Below are positions 8,466 to 17,130 of a stretch of 32,970 nt of DNA, in pieces; the first letter of the stretch is position 1, and the number at the start of each line of letters is the position of its first letter. Source of the stretch: Dehalococcoidia bacterium (lineage in GTDB: Bacteria > Chloroflexota > Dehalococcoidia > Lucifugimonadales > Lucifugimonadaceae). Location of the stretch: contig DUCO01000013.1 in NCBI GenBank assembly GCA_012959765.1, positions 1 through 32,970 of the forward strand, given 5' to 3'. Both the position numbers and the translations under genes were made by a program. The notes beneath the pieces were generated by a model, which worked only from the letters and a program-made list of their open reading frames with translations, did no database searches and was not told the origin of the DNA.

Positions 8466-8541
8466 TATTCGTTACTCCGTGAGATAAGTGTTGAAATCAG
8501 TGGCCAGGGGATTCTGGCCAACCTTGGGGATTTTTAGAAAT

Positions 8542-9615
8542 CTACTTGCCCTGTTCGGCGAGCATGACCTCCCAGCTAACGGCCCAATCGCGTGGCTCAA
8601 CTGTTGAACGTACGTCGGGGTTGATCAGGGACATCGGCCAGTAGCCGAGAGCTACACGCATCGCCTCTTCACCGAGCTGCGTGTTCGCCCGGTTCCACGC
8701 CACTTCGCTGTAAGAGGCGTAGTGGTTGGTTACTGAAACGTTGTCCATCTTTAGCAGTGGGTTATTGGGATCGATTGGTTCCTGCTCGAACACGTCGAGC
8801 CCAGCACCAGCGATCTGTTTGTTCTGTAACGCTTCAATAAGCGCCTTCTCATCGACCACCGGACCACGTGAGCAGTTGATCAGATAGGCCGTCGGCTTCA
8901 TCAGTTCGAAGAACTCTTTACCAACCATGTGGTGAGTTGCCGGGGTTAGATATGTGTGTGACGAAACGTAGTCAGATCGTTTCGCTATTTCCTGCGGCGA
9001 TCCCACTATTTCAACGCCGTACTCCTTGGCATCCCACGAGGAAACGAACGGATCGTATGCGATTACCTTCATTCCGAACGCTAGAGCCTTTCGAGCAACG
9101 GTACGACCAATGTCGCCGAGCCCAATAATCCCGAACGTTTCACCTGAAATGTGCCCCATCGGAGCCAGATGATTTCGCGTCCACGTACCACCCTTCACCA
9201 GCTTGTCGTGAAGTACGAATTTTCGTGAGCAAACGAGGAAGTGCATCATCGTCTGGTTGCTCACCTCTTCGGTCCCGAACGAAGCTGTGTTCGCCAGAAT
9301 GACGCCGTTCTCGACAGCCGCACCAAGGTTCATTCCGTCGTAGCCGTGGCCGAAAGAAACAAGGCCCTTGCAGCGACCGTTGTTGCCCATGTGTACGAAC
9401 AGACTGGGATCGACTCCGTGACCTGCCGCTATCGCAACGTCGGCGTCCTTCAGGGCTTCGATCAACTCACCATCGCTATCGCCGTCGTAAACAACGAACT
9501 CCGCGCCCATTTCAGCGACAGCTTTGCTCTGTTGCGGAAAATCTGCCGCACTTCCGTTACGAAGGTTTTGGGGTCCTAGAAACAGAACTCGAATGTTTGA
9601 TGCGTCTTTGCTCAT
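8542..9615 (-). CDS. D-2-hydroxyacid dehydrogenase (PGDH family), paralogue 2
   Basis: Counting from the ATG at 9615 the protein has 357 residues. A TTG three codons further upstream is the only alternative and is not needed for the fold. GLGDIG is at about 165-170, Asp188 (YDPF) fits NAD, and the catalytic triad is Arg250 (CSRGP), Glu279 (DVFEQEP) and His298 in TNHYAS. The His context differs from the usual PHIAG, with Tyr-Ala-Ser following, so substrate specificity may differ from its neighbours. It lies 48 bases after paralogue 3 and 76 before paralogue 1, all on the minus strand, consistent with one transcript. Confidence 0.9.
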   Translation of the reverse strand: MSKDASNIRVLFLGPQNLRNGSAADFPQQSKAVAEMGAEFVVYDGDSDGELIEALKDADVAIAAGHGVDPSLFVHMGNNGRCKGLVSFGHGYDGMNLGAAVENGVILANTASFGTEEVSNQTMMHFLVCSRKFVLHDKLVKGGTWTRNHLAPMGHISGETFGIIGLGDIGRTVARKALAFGMKVIAYDPFVSSWDAKEYGVEIVGSPQEIAKRSDYVSSHTYLTPATHHMVGKEFFELMKPTAYLINCSRGPVVDEKALIEALQNKQIAGAGLDVFEQEPIDPNNPLLKMDNVSVTNHYASYSEVAWNRANTQLGEEAMRVALGYWPMSLINPDVRSTVEPRDWAVSWEVMLAEQGK

Positions 9616-9663
9616 ATGTCTCAATCGGTAGTTGGATTGTGGGTGGAACTAAATATGATCTGG

Positions 9664-10626
9664 CTATTCGGGATTGACGATGCTGCCGGGCTTCCCACCC
9701 TGCCATACCTTCACCATATTTTCGAAGGCAAATCGTACTCTTCTCGGATAGCTTTCGTAACTCTTCCCTGCGATATGAGGGGCAACTACAACGTTTTCGA
9801 GTTTCAGTAGCGGGTTATCGGGGTCGACCGGCTCCTGCTCGAACACGTCCAGCCCTGCTCCCCATATTTCCTCGTCTTCCAGCGCTGCCTGAAGTTCCAA
9901 CTCGTTCACTACCGGACCACGGCAGGTGTTGATTAGCACTGCGGTGCGTTTCATTAAACGGAGCTCGCGTTCGCCGATCATGCCACGTGTGCTGTTGTCG
10001 AGGGGAGTGTGCAGTGTGACGATGTCGGAGCGTTCGAGTAACTCATCGAGCTCGACACGGGTTGCCCCAAATCCTTCAGCTTTCTCGCTTCGCACCTTGT
10101 CGGTGTAGAGGGTCGTGGTCTCGAAGCCCCGCAGCATTCCTGCCACGGTGCTGCCGATTCGGCCCGCCCCAATTATCCCAACTGTTGCTCCAAACAATTC
10201 GTGGGAATCACGGCCGTCGACTTCAGGTCGCATCCAATCTCCGGACCGCGTGTCGGTTACCGAGACGATCAAATGTCGGATGGTCGCTAGTGCTAGCGTG
10301 ACAGCGAATTCGGCTACCGGAATTGCGTTCGCACCGCCGTTGTTTGCAACCGGAATGCCCATCTCGCCAGCAAGGCCAAGGTTGATGCCATCGAACCCGG
10401 CGGAACATAGCTGGACCAGCTTCGTTTTTTTCGCCAGTCGAAGCACATCGTCGGATACGCCATGACCGAATACGAGGATGAAATCGGCTTTTTCTGCTGC
10501 TTCGGCGACCTCGGATTCTGGAGAATCTTTTGTTCGAATATGAAGGTTCCAATCATCGGGCTTCATCTCGTTCGCCATGTCGAGCAGGGGGAGGGCTGGT
10601 CCAGAAAATACGAGCACTTCAGGCAT
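9664..10626 (-). CDS. D-2-hydroxyacid dehydrogenase (PGDH family), paralogue 3
   Basis: This 320-residue protein is the shortest of the three and the first gene of the block. GAGRIG is at 153-158. The catalytic residues are Arg236 (TCRGPV), Glu265 (DVFEQEP) and His284 (APHIAG). After the second strand it reads LYTDKVRS instead of the YDP found in both neighbours, placing Lys and Arg where the cofactor ribose would lie. NADP use is therefore possible (inference). Start ATG at 10626. The 166 bases upstream separate it from the divergent M42-like gene and carry repeated TGATTCA words. Confidence 0.92.
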   Translation of the reverse strand: MPEVLVFSGPALPLLDMANEMKPDDWNLHIRTKDSPESEVAEAAEKADFILVFGHGVSDDVLRLAKKTKLVQLCSAGFDGINLGLAGEMGIPVANNGGANAIPVAEFAVTLALATIRHLIVSVTDTRSGDWMRPEVDGRDSHELFGATVGIIGAGRIGSTVAGMLRGFETTTLYTDKVRSEKAEGFGATRVELDELLERSDIVTLHTPLDNSTRGMIGERELRLMKRTAVLINTCRGPVVNELELQAALEDEEIWGAGLDVFEQEPVDPDNPLLKLENVVVAPHIAGKSYESYPRRVRFAFENMVKVWQGGKPGSIVNPE

Positions 10627-10792
10627 GTTGATTCAGGTTCCAGTTCGTTTGGTTTAGCGGGAGCGATAGTAAGAACTCGGCGCATTGTAGAACTTGATTC
10701 AGAATTTGCGAGGCGCATAGCGATGAATCAGCCCGTATCCTGTCTTTCAATTCGAACCTGTACTCGACTCAATCTGCACACGCGACACCGAG
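10627..10792. promoter_or_regulatory. Divergent control region with repeated TGATTCA words
   Basis: This short region drives the dehydrogenase block leftward and the M42/TPP block rightward. The word TTGATTCAG occurs at 10628 and 10694, and its reverse complement TGAATCA at 10724. Three copies of a 7-mer in about 100 bases hint at a shared operator, but no known factor is recognised and chance is not excluded. Confidence 0.25.
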
Positions 10793-11941
10793 ATGACATT
10801 GAACTCAAATTCCCTCGAATCTAAAGCACTTGAAATCCTTTCCGATCTAGGAAAATTCACATGCACCTCTTACTGGGAAGAAGGAACAGCCGGATATCTG
10901 GCAGAACGTGCAGGTGCGGTAGGACTCGAGGTGTCGTTCGACGAGTGGGGCAATGTGCTGGCAACCAAGCCGGGAACCGATCCGGCAGCACCGGGAATAG
11001 CATTTGTCGCCCACACCGATCATCCTGGTTATGAAGTGGTTGAGCAGGATGGCGCTGATCTTGTGTTGAAGGCGCTGGGCGGCGTGGGTAAGTTTGCCGG
11101 TGTGGCGGGTACTTCAGTGCTGGTCATTGGGCATGACGGAGGGCGACTTACGGCTACTGTGACCGGCTCAGAAGACCCCGAAGACGACTACGCCAAAAGC
11201 CGGCGCTCCGAGGGATGGCTTGCAACCCAAACGGTCTACGCAACTCTGAATTCGCCGACTGATCTCGGTGATCTGCCGCTACCCGTCGTTCCAGATCTAC
11301 TCGACTACGAACTCGAAGACGGCATCATCAGCATGAGAGCCGCGGACGATCTCGCAGGATGTGCAGCCATACTCGCCGCGCTAGAAACCATCGTTAATGA
11401 ACCAACCGACGGAGCCGTGCATGGCCTGTTCACCAGGGCAGAAGAGGTTGGACTGACCGGTGCGATACTTGCCGCCGAACACGAACTGCTTCCCAAATCG
11501 ACAATCATCGTGTCGGTTGAAACCAGCTCAATTCTGCCCGGTGCCGAGCTGGGCGACGGCATAGTTATCCGCACTGGCGATCGGGCAGCGTCATTTGACT
11601 ACGCGGCCGAAGCCTACCTCGGCGAGGCAGCTCAGCACATCAAGTCGAGGAATCCTGACTTCAAGGTTCAGCGACAGCTAATGAGCGCTGGCGGATGCGA
11701 GGCCTCGGCATTCAAGGCGTTCGGATACAAGGTCACCGGCACCGCATTCCCGTTGGGTGCATGGCACAACCGGGGCGAAAATGGAGTTGTGCCAGAGTTC
11801 ATTTCGAAAGACGATTTTATTGGTGGCGCGCTGCTGATAGCCGAGGCCGCCAAACTGGCTGGCACTAGCCCCCGGGGAGTTCTGGCGCGCCTACCGACAT
11901 CCGACCCGGAACAGGCAGAACGTCTGCGTAACACGTTTTAG
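10793..11941 (+). CDS. M42/M20-like zinc metallopeptidase (aminopeptidase family)
   Basis: This 382-residue protein has the ordered motifs of co-catalytic zinc peptidases: AHTDHPG (His74, Asp76), AADDLAGC (bridging Asp185 or Asp186), AEEVGLTGA (Glu217 catalytic, Glu218 ligand), SVETSS (Glu243) and AWHNRG near the C-terminus (last His ligand). The order and the intervening domain match M42 aminopeptidases better than M20. It would trim peptides or deacylate amino compounds in the cytoplasm. The ATG at 10793 is chosen because the helix that follows is intact; the ribosome site is poor. It is first in a plus-strand set leading to the TPP enzyme 87 bases later. Confidence 0.85.
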   Translation: MTLNSNSLESKALEILSDLGKFTCTSYWEEGTAGYLAERAGAVGLEVSFDEWGNVLATKPGTDPAAPGIAFVAHTDHPGYEVVEQDGADLVLKALGGVGKFAGVAGTSVLVIGHDGGRLTATVTGSEDPEDDYAKSRRSEGWLATQTVYATLNSPTDLGDLPLPVVPDLLDYELEDGIISMRAADDLAGCAAILAALETIVNEPTDGAVHGLFTRAEEVGLTGAILAAEHELLPKSTIIVSVETSSILPGAELGDGIVIRTGDRAASFDYAAEAYLGEAAQHIKSRNPDFKVQRQLMSAGGCEASAFKAFGYKVTGTAFPLGAWHNRGENGVVPEFISKDDFIGGALLIAEAAKLAGTSPRGVLARLPTSDPEQAERLRNTF

Positions 11942-12028
11942 CCACATCTGGCTCGCAAATAAACTGCCGACAAGGCGTATTCTGTCTGCGGGAATTACAC
12001 ATCTGTCCAACGGAGCATCTGGAACAAC

Positions 12029-13660
12029 ATGGAAGTAGAAGGCAGCTATCTGGTCGCACGGACGCTCAAAGAGGAAGGGGTCGAGCACCTTTTCTATCTC
12101 ATGGGCGGGCCGAACTACGAGATCGTCAACAACTCTGAAGACTTTGGGATCAAAGTCACCGACTTCCGCCACGAGCAGGCTGCTTCGATGGCCGCTCACG
12201 CCTACGCCCGGGTAACTGGCAAACCGGGTGTGACCACGGCAGCATCAGGTCCTGGAACCCTGAACCTGCTCACCGGGCAGTACACAGCGTGGGCCGATTG
12301 CGCACCGATGATCACACTTGGCGGTGCTGGACCGATTTCGGATTTTGGGCGTGATGGATTTCAGGAAATCGATCAGGTAAGCGTTTTCGAACCGGTTTCC
12401 AAGGCCGTGATGCGACCTACCGATCCCGGTCGCTACCCTGAGCATATTTCTAGTGCGTTCCGTATTGCGACTTCTGGACGACCCGGCCCCGTGTACATCG
12501 ATATGAACGAAGATGTTGTGTACGGCAAGGTCGAAGAATCCGAGGCCGTTTCGCCTTCGCGAGCGGTTGGGCGAGCCCGGCCTGCCGGTGATCCCGATCT
12601 CATTAAGCAAGCAGTGAAAATGCTGTCGGAAGCCAGCAGCCCGATGATCTTCGCCGGTGGCGGAGTCTGGTGGTCGCAAGCCTACGACGAACTGCGACAG
12701 CTTGTAGAGCGCATGGGCATTCCGTTCTACACCTCGCCAATGTCACGAGGCCTACTGCCCGACGACCACGACATGTCGTTCCCTGCCGCACGTTCGGGTG
12801 CGTTCAGAGGAGCCGACGTTGTGCTGGTGGTCGGCACTCGGATGAACTGGATGCTGACGTTTGGGCAGCGCATTGCTGCGCAATCGAAGATTATTCAGAT
12901 CGATATTCTCGGTAGCGAACTCGGTCACAACAGGTCGGTCGACGTTGGCATCGAAGGCGACGCCAAGACCGTGCTTCAACAGATGATTGACGAAGCAGAG
13001 CGCTCAGGATTCGAGTCGAAAGCGGAATCGAAGTGGATTGAAACGCTTCGTGAAGCCGATCTTTCGAGACGAGAGCGAGTGGCTCCGCTGGAGAACTCTG
13101 AGCAGCGACCCATCCACCCACTCCGACTCTGCAAAGAGCTTCGTGATGTGATGGACCGAGACGCAATTCTGGCCGTCGATGGCAACGAGATTCTTCACTT
13201 TGGTCGCCAATCGATGCCGACATTTGTTCCCGGTCATCGCCTGAACTCCGGACCCTCAGGCTGCATGGGCGTGGGCCTTCCTTATGCCCTCGGAGCGCAA
13301 CTCGCAAAGCCCGACAAGCAGGTCGTTGCCCTTCATGGCGATGGCTCGCTTGGACTGAACATTCAAGACTTCGACACAGCCGTCAGGCACAACCTGCCAA
13401 TCGTGATAGTCGTATCGAACAACGAAGGCTGGACAGCGCGGGTCGAAGGCATTCGCAAGCCGGGTCGAGAACTCGGGTTCACCCGCTTCGACAAAGTTGC
13501 TGAAGCCCTTGGTGGTCACGGCGAACTGGTCGAGGATCCGAACGACATTCGACCTGCACTTGAGCGTGCCTTCGCTGCTGGTGTTCCCGCGATCGTGAAC
13601 GTCCGCACCGACCCAACCGCCCGAGCGCTTTCCGCCTTCGTCGGCTCGAAGATGGAGTAG
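12029..13660 (+). CDS. Thiamine-diphosphate-dependent enzyme (acetolactate synthase/decarboxylase superfamily)
   Basis: This 543-residue protein has the three-domain layout of the ALS-type ThDP family. The N-terminal PYR domain carries the catalytic Glu49 in FRHEQAA, followed by the AASGPGTLNLL stretch. The central domain lies around residues 190-320. The C-terminal PP domain has the diphosphate/Mg motif starting GDGSLGLN at 437 and ending SNNEGW at 463-468. It would decarboxylate or ligate a 2-keto acid or oxalyl-type substrate. The N-terminus recalls oxalyl-CoA and benzoylformate-type decarboxylases as well as acetolactate synthase, and I cannot choose. No regulatory ALS subunit lies nearby, which argues against a branched-chain biosynthesis role. 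It is followed by a GYD protein and an amidase on the same strand. Confidence 0.88.
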   Translation: MEVEGSYLVARTLKEEGVEHLFYLMGGPNYEIVNNSEDFGIKVTDFRHEQAASMAAHAYARVTGKPGVTTAASGPGTLNLLTGQYTAWADCAPMITLGGAGPISDFGRDGFQEIDQVSVFEPVSKAVMRPTDPGRYPEHISSAFRIATSGRPGPVYIDMNEDVVYGKVEESEAVSPSRAVGRARPAGDPDLIKQAVKMLSEASSPMIFAGGGVWWSQAYDELRQLVERMGIPFYTSPMSRGLLPDDHDMSFPAARSGAFRGADVVLVVGTRMNWMLTFGQRIAAQSKIIQIDILGSELGHNRSVDVGIEGDAKTVLQQMIDEAERSGFESKAESKWIETLREADLSRRERVAPLENSEQRPIHPLRLCKELRDVMDRDAILAVDGNEILHFGRQSMPTFVPGHRLNSGPSGCMGVGLPYALGAQLAKPDKQVVALHGDGSLGLNIQDFDTAVRHNLPIVIVVSNNEGWTARVEGIRKPGRELGFTRFDKVAEALGGHGELVEDPNDIRPALERAFAAGVPAIVNVRTDPTARALSAFVGSKME

Positions 13661-13739
13661 GGCAAGGCTAGAAATTTCGTTTGCGACCACCGTCGTGTAG
13701 CCAATCACGCCAACCAAGTTCACGGAGAGGAACCCAACA

Positions 13740-14030
13740 GTGCCGTTTTATTTGACGCTTTCTAAACTCACCGAGCGTGGCCGTGATCGAATAAAGCACG
13801 ATCCCGATCGGATAACGCAGGTCAATCTCGAAATCGAAGATCAAGGCTGTCGGGTTGTTTCGCAGTACGCGCTATTGGGCCGTTACGACTTCGCAACGAT
13901 GATCGAAGCTCCCGACAACGCTCACATGAGCCGACTTGCCGTTGATCTTGGCGCGCGTGGAACGATCGAAACGGAAACACTTCCAGCTGAACCAACCGAT
14001 GCATTCATTGAAGCGATGAAGGGCGAATAA
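13740..14030 (+). CDS. GYD-domain protein
   Basis: This 96-residue protein is of the GYD family, small ferredoxin-like alpha/beta barrel proteins. The signature here is LLGRYDFATMIEAPD (about residues 43-57), preceded by the MPFYLTLSKLTERG strand-helix start. The GTG start at 13740 has a GAGAGGA site at a good distance, supporting it over any internal codon. It ends two bases before the GTG of the amidase, so translation is probably coupled. The molecular role of GYD proteins is unknown. Its placement between a ThDP enzyme and an amidase suggests a substrate-binding or accessory function in the same pathway (inference). Confidence 0.88.
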   Translation: MPFYLTLSKLTERGRDRIKHDPDRITQVNLEIEDQGCRVVSQYALLGRYDFATMIEAPDNAHMSRLAVDLGARGTIETETLPAEPTDAFIEAMKGE

Positions 14031-14032
14031 AC

Positions 14033-15478
14033 GTGACCTCGGACCGAGAACTTGGATTTACCCCAACCTACAAACTCAGAGAGATGATCGGTTCGAAAGA
14101 AATTTCGCCGACCGAGCTTACTGAGTCGCATCTCAGACGAGCCGACGAGCTCGATCCTAAACTCGGCATCTTCATCACCCGAATTTCGGATAAGGCGATG
14201 GACGCAGCTCGGGAAGCCGAGGCTGCAGTGATGCGGGGTGACGAACTGGGCCCGCTGCACGGCATCCCGGTGCCATACAAGGACACCGAGCCGATGGCAG
14301 GGGTGCGATGGACACACGGCTCGCTGCCGCATACCGACAGCATTGCTGAATCCGATTCAATCCCACTCGAAAGAGTCGTAAAAGCCGGCGGAATCATCAC
14401 TGGCAAAACCAACACCCCGGAAAACGGGTTTGCTGGAACCACTGAAAATAGGCTGGGCCCTCCAGCACGCAACCCGTGGAATCCCGACAAAACACCGGGC
14501 GGATCATCCGGCGGGGCGTCGGCTTCTGTGGCTTCTGGACTGACCAGTTTTGCTCCGGGTGGCGACGGCGGCGGGTCGATTCGCATACCCGCTTCTTTCG
14601 CTGGCGTTTACGGAATCAAGGCTACTCAGGGCCGGGTGGCTCGTGCGGCAAGCACAGATCGCAATGCTGGATTCAGCGTCGTAAATAACGCGACATCTGG
14701 GCCACTCACTCGAACCGTGCGTGATGCGGCGATCACACTGGGCGTCATGTCTGGCTACGACTCCCGGGGCGAATACGACACGCTGACCGATGATGTTCCC
14801 GACTACGTCAATGCACTGACCAAAGGCGTTAAGGGGATGAGAATTGGCTGGACGTCCGACATGGGCGGAAACCCGGTCGACCCTGAAGTTGTGCAGGTTA
14901 CTGAGAACGCTGCGAAGGTGTTTGAGGAACTGGGAGCTACCGTCGAAACAATCGACTTCAGCCCATCAACATACGAAGAGGTTTTATGGACGTTCTACGA
15001 CTACTTCACGATCAAAGGGTTGCACGCAGCCAAAGACGATTTCGTAAACAATCGTGAATTGCTTACTGATTATTTCGGAGAGTACATGGATGGGGCGAAC
15101 GAGCTTTCGGCGGAACGTATGTGGCAGATTCTTTGCAACATCGGCTGGTATCGAAAGTACGTGAATGACTACTTTGGAAAGTACGATCTGCTACTTTCGC
15201 CAACGCTTGCCGTACCGGCTTTTGACATTGGCGACGCGCCAGATGTTATCGGTGGCAAGCAGGTTCCTCACCGGCTGTGGGGCTTCACGCCGTTCACCTA
15301 TCTGTTCAACCTGACTGGAAACCCAGCGGCATCTGCGCCCGCTGGGTTCTCATCCGATGGCCTGCCGATCGGTCTTCACATCATTGGCGACATGAGGGAC
15401 GAGGTGAGCGTACTTGCAGCCTCAGCAGCATTCGAAGAAGCACGCCCCTGGGCCGACAAGCGACCACCGGTTAGTTAG
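14033..15478 (+). CDS. Amidase-signature family amidohydrolase
   Basis: This 481-residue enzyme has the Ser-cisSer-Lys triad of the amidase signature family. Lys83 is in GIPVPYKD, the cis-Ser is in GGSSGG (158-159), and the nucleophile is Ser182 in GGGSIRIPA. It hydrolyses a carboxamide to acid and ammonia in the cytoplasm. GatA is unlikely because gatB and gatC are absent and the gene sits in a catabolic context. The GTG at 14033 lies just after the GYD stop codon and gives the expected N-terminal helix. The gene ends convergent to DUF2182 with 59 bases between. Confidence 0.92.
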   Translation: MTSDRELGFTPTYKLREMIGSKEISPTELTESHLRRADELDPKLGIFITRISDKAMDAAREAEAAVMRGDELGPLHGIPVPYKDTEPMAGVRWTHGSLPHTDSIAESDSIPLERVVKAGGIITGKTNTPENGFAGTTENRLGPPARNPWNPDKTPGGSSGGASASVASGLTSFAPGGDGGGSIRIPASFAGVYGIKATQGRVARAASTDRNAGFSVVNNATSGPLTRTVRDAAITLGVMSGYDSRGEYDTLTDDVPDYVNALTKGVKGMRIGWTSDMGGNPVDPEVVQVTENAAKVFEELGATVETIDFSPSTYEEVLWTFYDYFTIKGLHAAKDDFVNNRELLTDYFGEYMDGANELSAERMWQILCNIGWYRKYVNDYFGKYDLLLSPTLAVPAFDIGDAPDVIGGKQVPHRLWGFTPFTYLFNLTGNPAASAPAGFSSDGLPIGLHIIGDMRDEVSVLAASAAFEEARPWADKRPPVS

Positions 15479-15537
15479 GGCTATCTGGCGCACGACTTGA
15501 ATCGAGCAGAAACGACTGGAGAGTGCCGGTCAGCTAC

Positions 15538-16338
15538 TCACGTCATAAACGGCAGCGAGATGCCCCATGCGATCAGGAGTATTCCTGATGCCCTGGAAAG
15601 CCAGCGACCGCCTGGTATAACCTTTTCGAGCAATACGAATGCTGAGAGTGCGGCTATCCACAGAAGGTTCATCACCCCTAAAACGAAGAGTAATGCCATT
15701 AGCATCCAGCAACATCCGATGCAGTAGGCACCGTGGATTAGTCCCATCGATAGTATGCCCTTTGGACCTTCACGCCACTCGTTCATAAGAAACCCTAGCG
15801 GCGTACGGCACTTGTTGAGGCAGGTCAGCTTCAACGGACTTAGTTGATAAGCACCTGCGCCAACCAGAATGGCGCCACCCAATATGGCATTGCTAGTGGC
15901 CATCATCGGGGAAAGTAACGTCGCCTCGTGCAGCCCCCACTGAATGAGGGTGGCACCGAGTGCGAATCCCGACCAGACAACGATGTACCCGGCAATGAAG
16001 ATCGCCGTTCGCCCCGAGTTTTCGTTGTTTGTGGAATTCCGATGATTCATCGATGCGAACGTCAGAATCATCGGGGCTGCAGTTGGAACCATCATCGCGA
16101 CCATCATCACTGCCCACATGAAGAACATTGCCACTACATCGTTAGCGGCCCATGATTCCGAAACCGGCCCGGCCATTCCCTGACCCATCTTCATGGATCC
16201 GACACCGGGCATGTTGTTGCTGAGGTGGACCGTGTATAGCCATGCAAGACCCGCGATCGCGAAGAGACTAGCGAACACGACCTTGTGATCAGTTTGTAGA
16301 GCGGCGAGGAGCGCTGTTCTCTGCGTTACCAGACGCAA
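15538..16338 (-). CDS. DUF2182 integral membrane protein
   Basis: This 266-residue protein has several hydrophobic segments and the Met-rich helix MWAVMMVAMMVPTAAPM (about residues 73-89) typical of DUF2182, a family described as predicted metal-binding membrane proteins. Other signature parts are GLIHGAYCIGCCWMLM with its Cys pair and a C-terminal LLIAWG helix. The frame is closed upstream by a TAG at 16342-16344, so the TTG at 16338 is the earliest possible start; a later GTG (V21) cannot be excluded. It immediately follows the broken DUF1326 gene, its usual partner, and was probably translated by coupling to it. Its function is unknown. Confidence 0.85.
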   Translation of the reverse strand: MRLVTQRTALLAALQTDHKVVFASLFAIAGLAWLYTVHLSNNMPGVGSMKMGQGMAGPVSESWAANDVVAMFFMWAVMMVAMMVPTAAPMILTFASMNHRNSTNNENSGRTAIFIAGYIVVWSGFALGATLIQWGLHEATLLSPMMATSNAILGGAILVGAGAYQLSPLKLTCLNKCRTPLGFLMNEWREGPKGILSMGLIHGAYCIGCCWMLMALLFVLGVMNLLWIAALSAFVLLEKVIPGGRWLSRASGILLIAWGISLPFMT

Positions 16339-16341
16339 AGG

Positions 16342-16945
16342 CTATGGCCCTACGTAATCGAACGGCGACTGGTATGAATTTTTGCCTGCAAGTTCCCAGT
16401 CCATACCGTGATCATGGTAGGAAAGGCTCTTGGAGCACCCGACAGAAAACGGGAATCCCGGTGAGATGGCCAGCGGGTGATTGCTCACTGTTACATCAGC
16501 ACCTCCCTGGCCCTCCATTTACTCAAATTCGACCGATCCAACATCGCCAACTTTCATGCTTTGAGTCTTGCCATCAATTGCGTAATCGATCGGTACGACT
16601 GCCATTCCAAGAACTTCGCCAATGTGTTGGCCAGCCACGGCAAGGTGTCCCCCCAGCCTGACCACTAAAGACCTGTGCCAGAGCGCCTTGTTGCTGCTCG
16701 TCGGCCTTGGCATCCACGTACAGCGCCACTTGCCATGACACCTCAGCCATCCCGGGCTATATACGGCAAGTGCAACATTTAAACCGCCGATATCGAGGGC
16801 GCCGAAGGAGCCTTGATTAATGTGCCATCCAACTAACGCTGTGCACTCGCCGGAGGGTGGTGCGCTTAGGAATACGCAGGGGGCAGGCTGCCTCGCAGTT
16901 ACAACTCTCGAAATAGGATCCAGTAATCTTCCAATTGTCAGCCAT
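16342..16945 (-). pseudogene. Broken DUF1326 gene (partner of DUF2182): three single-base indels and one nonsense codon
   Basis: Translating the minus strand piecewise recovers a full-length DUF1326 protein of about 200 residues. From the ATG at 16945 it reads MADNWKITGSYFESCNCEAA, then CP in a C5 run (16879-16883) where one extra base shifts the frame. In the next frame it reads CVFLSAPPSGECTALVGWHI and on to LAVYSPG. At CCCGGG (16751-16756) one base is missing, and the first frame resumes with MAEVSWQVALYVDAKADEQQ and FSGQAGG. A G6 run (16649-16654) has one extra base, after which HLAVAGQHIGEVLGMAV and KVGDVGSVEFE follow. TAA at 16519-16521 interrupts, yet the same frame then gives EGQGGADVTVSNHPLAISPG through to SPFDYVGP and a natural TAG at 16342. 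The Cys-rich CNC...CPC motif is recognisable. Either the gene is decaying or the read has homopolymer errors. Confidence 0.85.
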
Positions 16946-17130
16946 ATACGTGTGCTTCCAAACTAGTTTCGTTCTGATCGGCGCACCCTATCCCATGGCA
17001 TGTCAAATTTTCATGGGACAAAAGGTCAACATAAAAGCGAACAGCAGAAGGAGCAAATGTTATCGAAACAACCAACGTATATTGCGACGAAAAGCTCAAT
17101 CAAGAAATAGCGCAATAGGGCCTCAAATTC

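Noticed and set aside
7602..8537. A 311-residue plus-strand open frame
   Set aside because: It lies antisense to a clear D-2-hydroxyacid dehydrogenase and has no protein-like motifs.
14033..15478. The amidase as GatA of the Glu-tRNA amidotransferase
   Set aside because: No gatB or gatC is adjacent, and the gene is coupled to a GYD protein and a ThDP enzyme.
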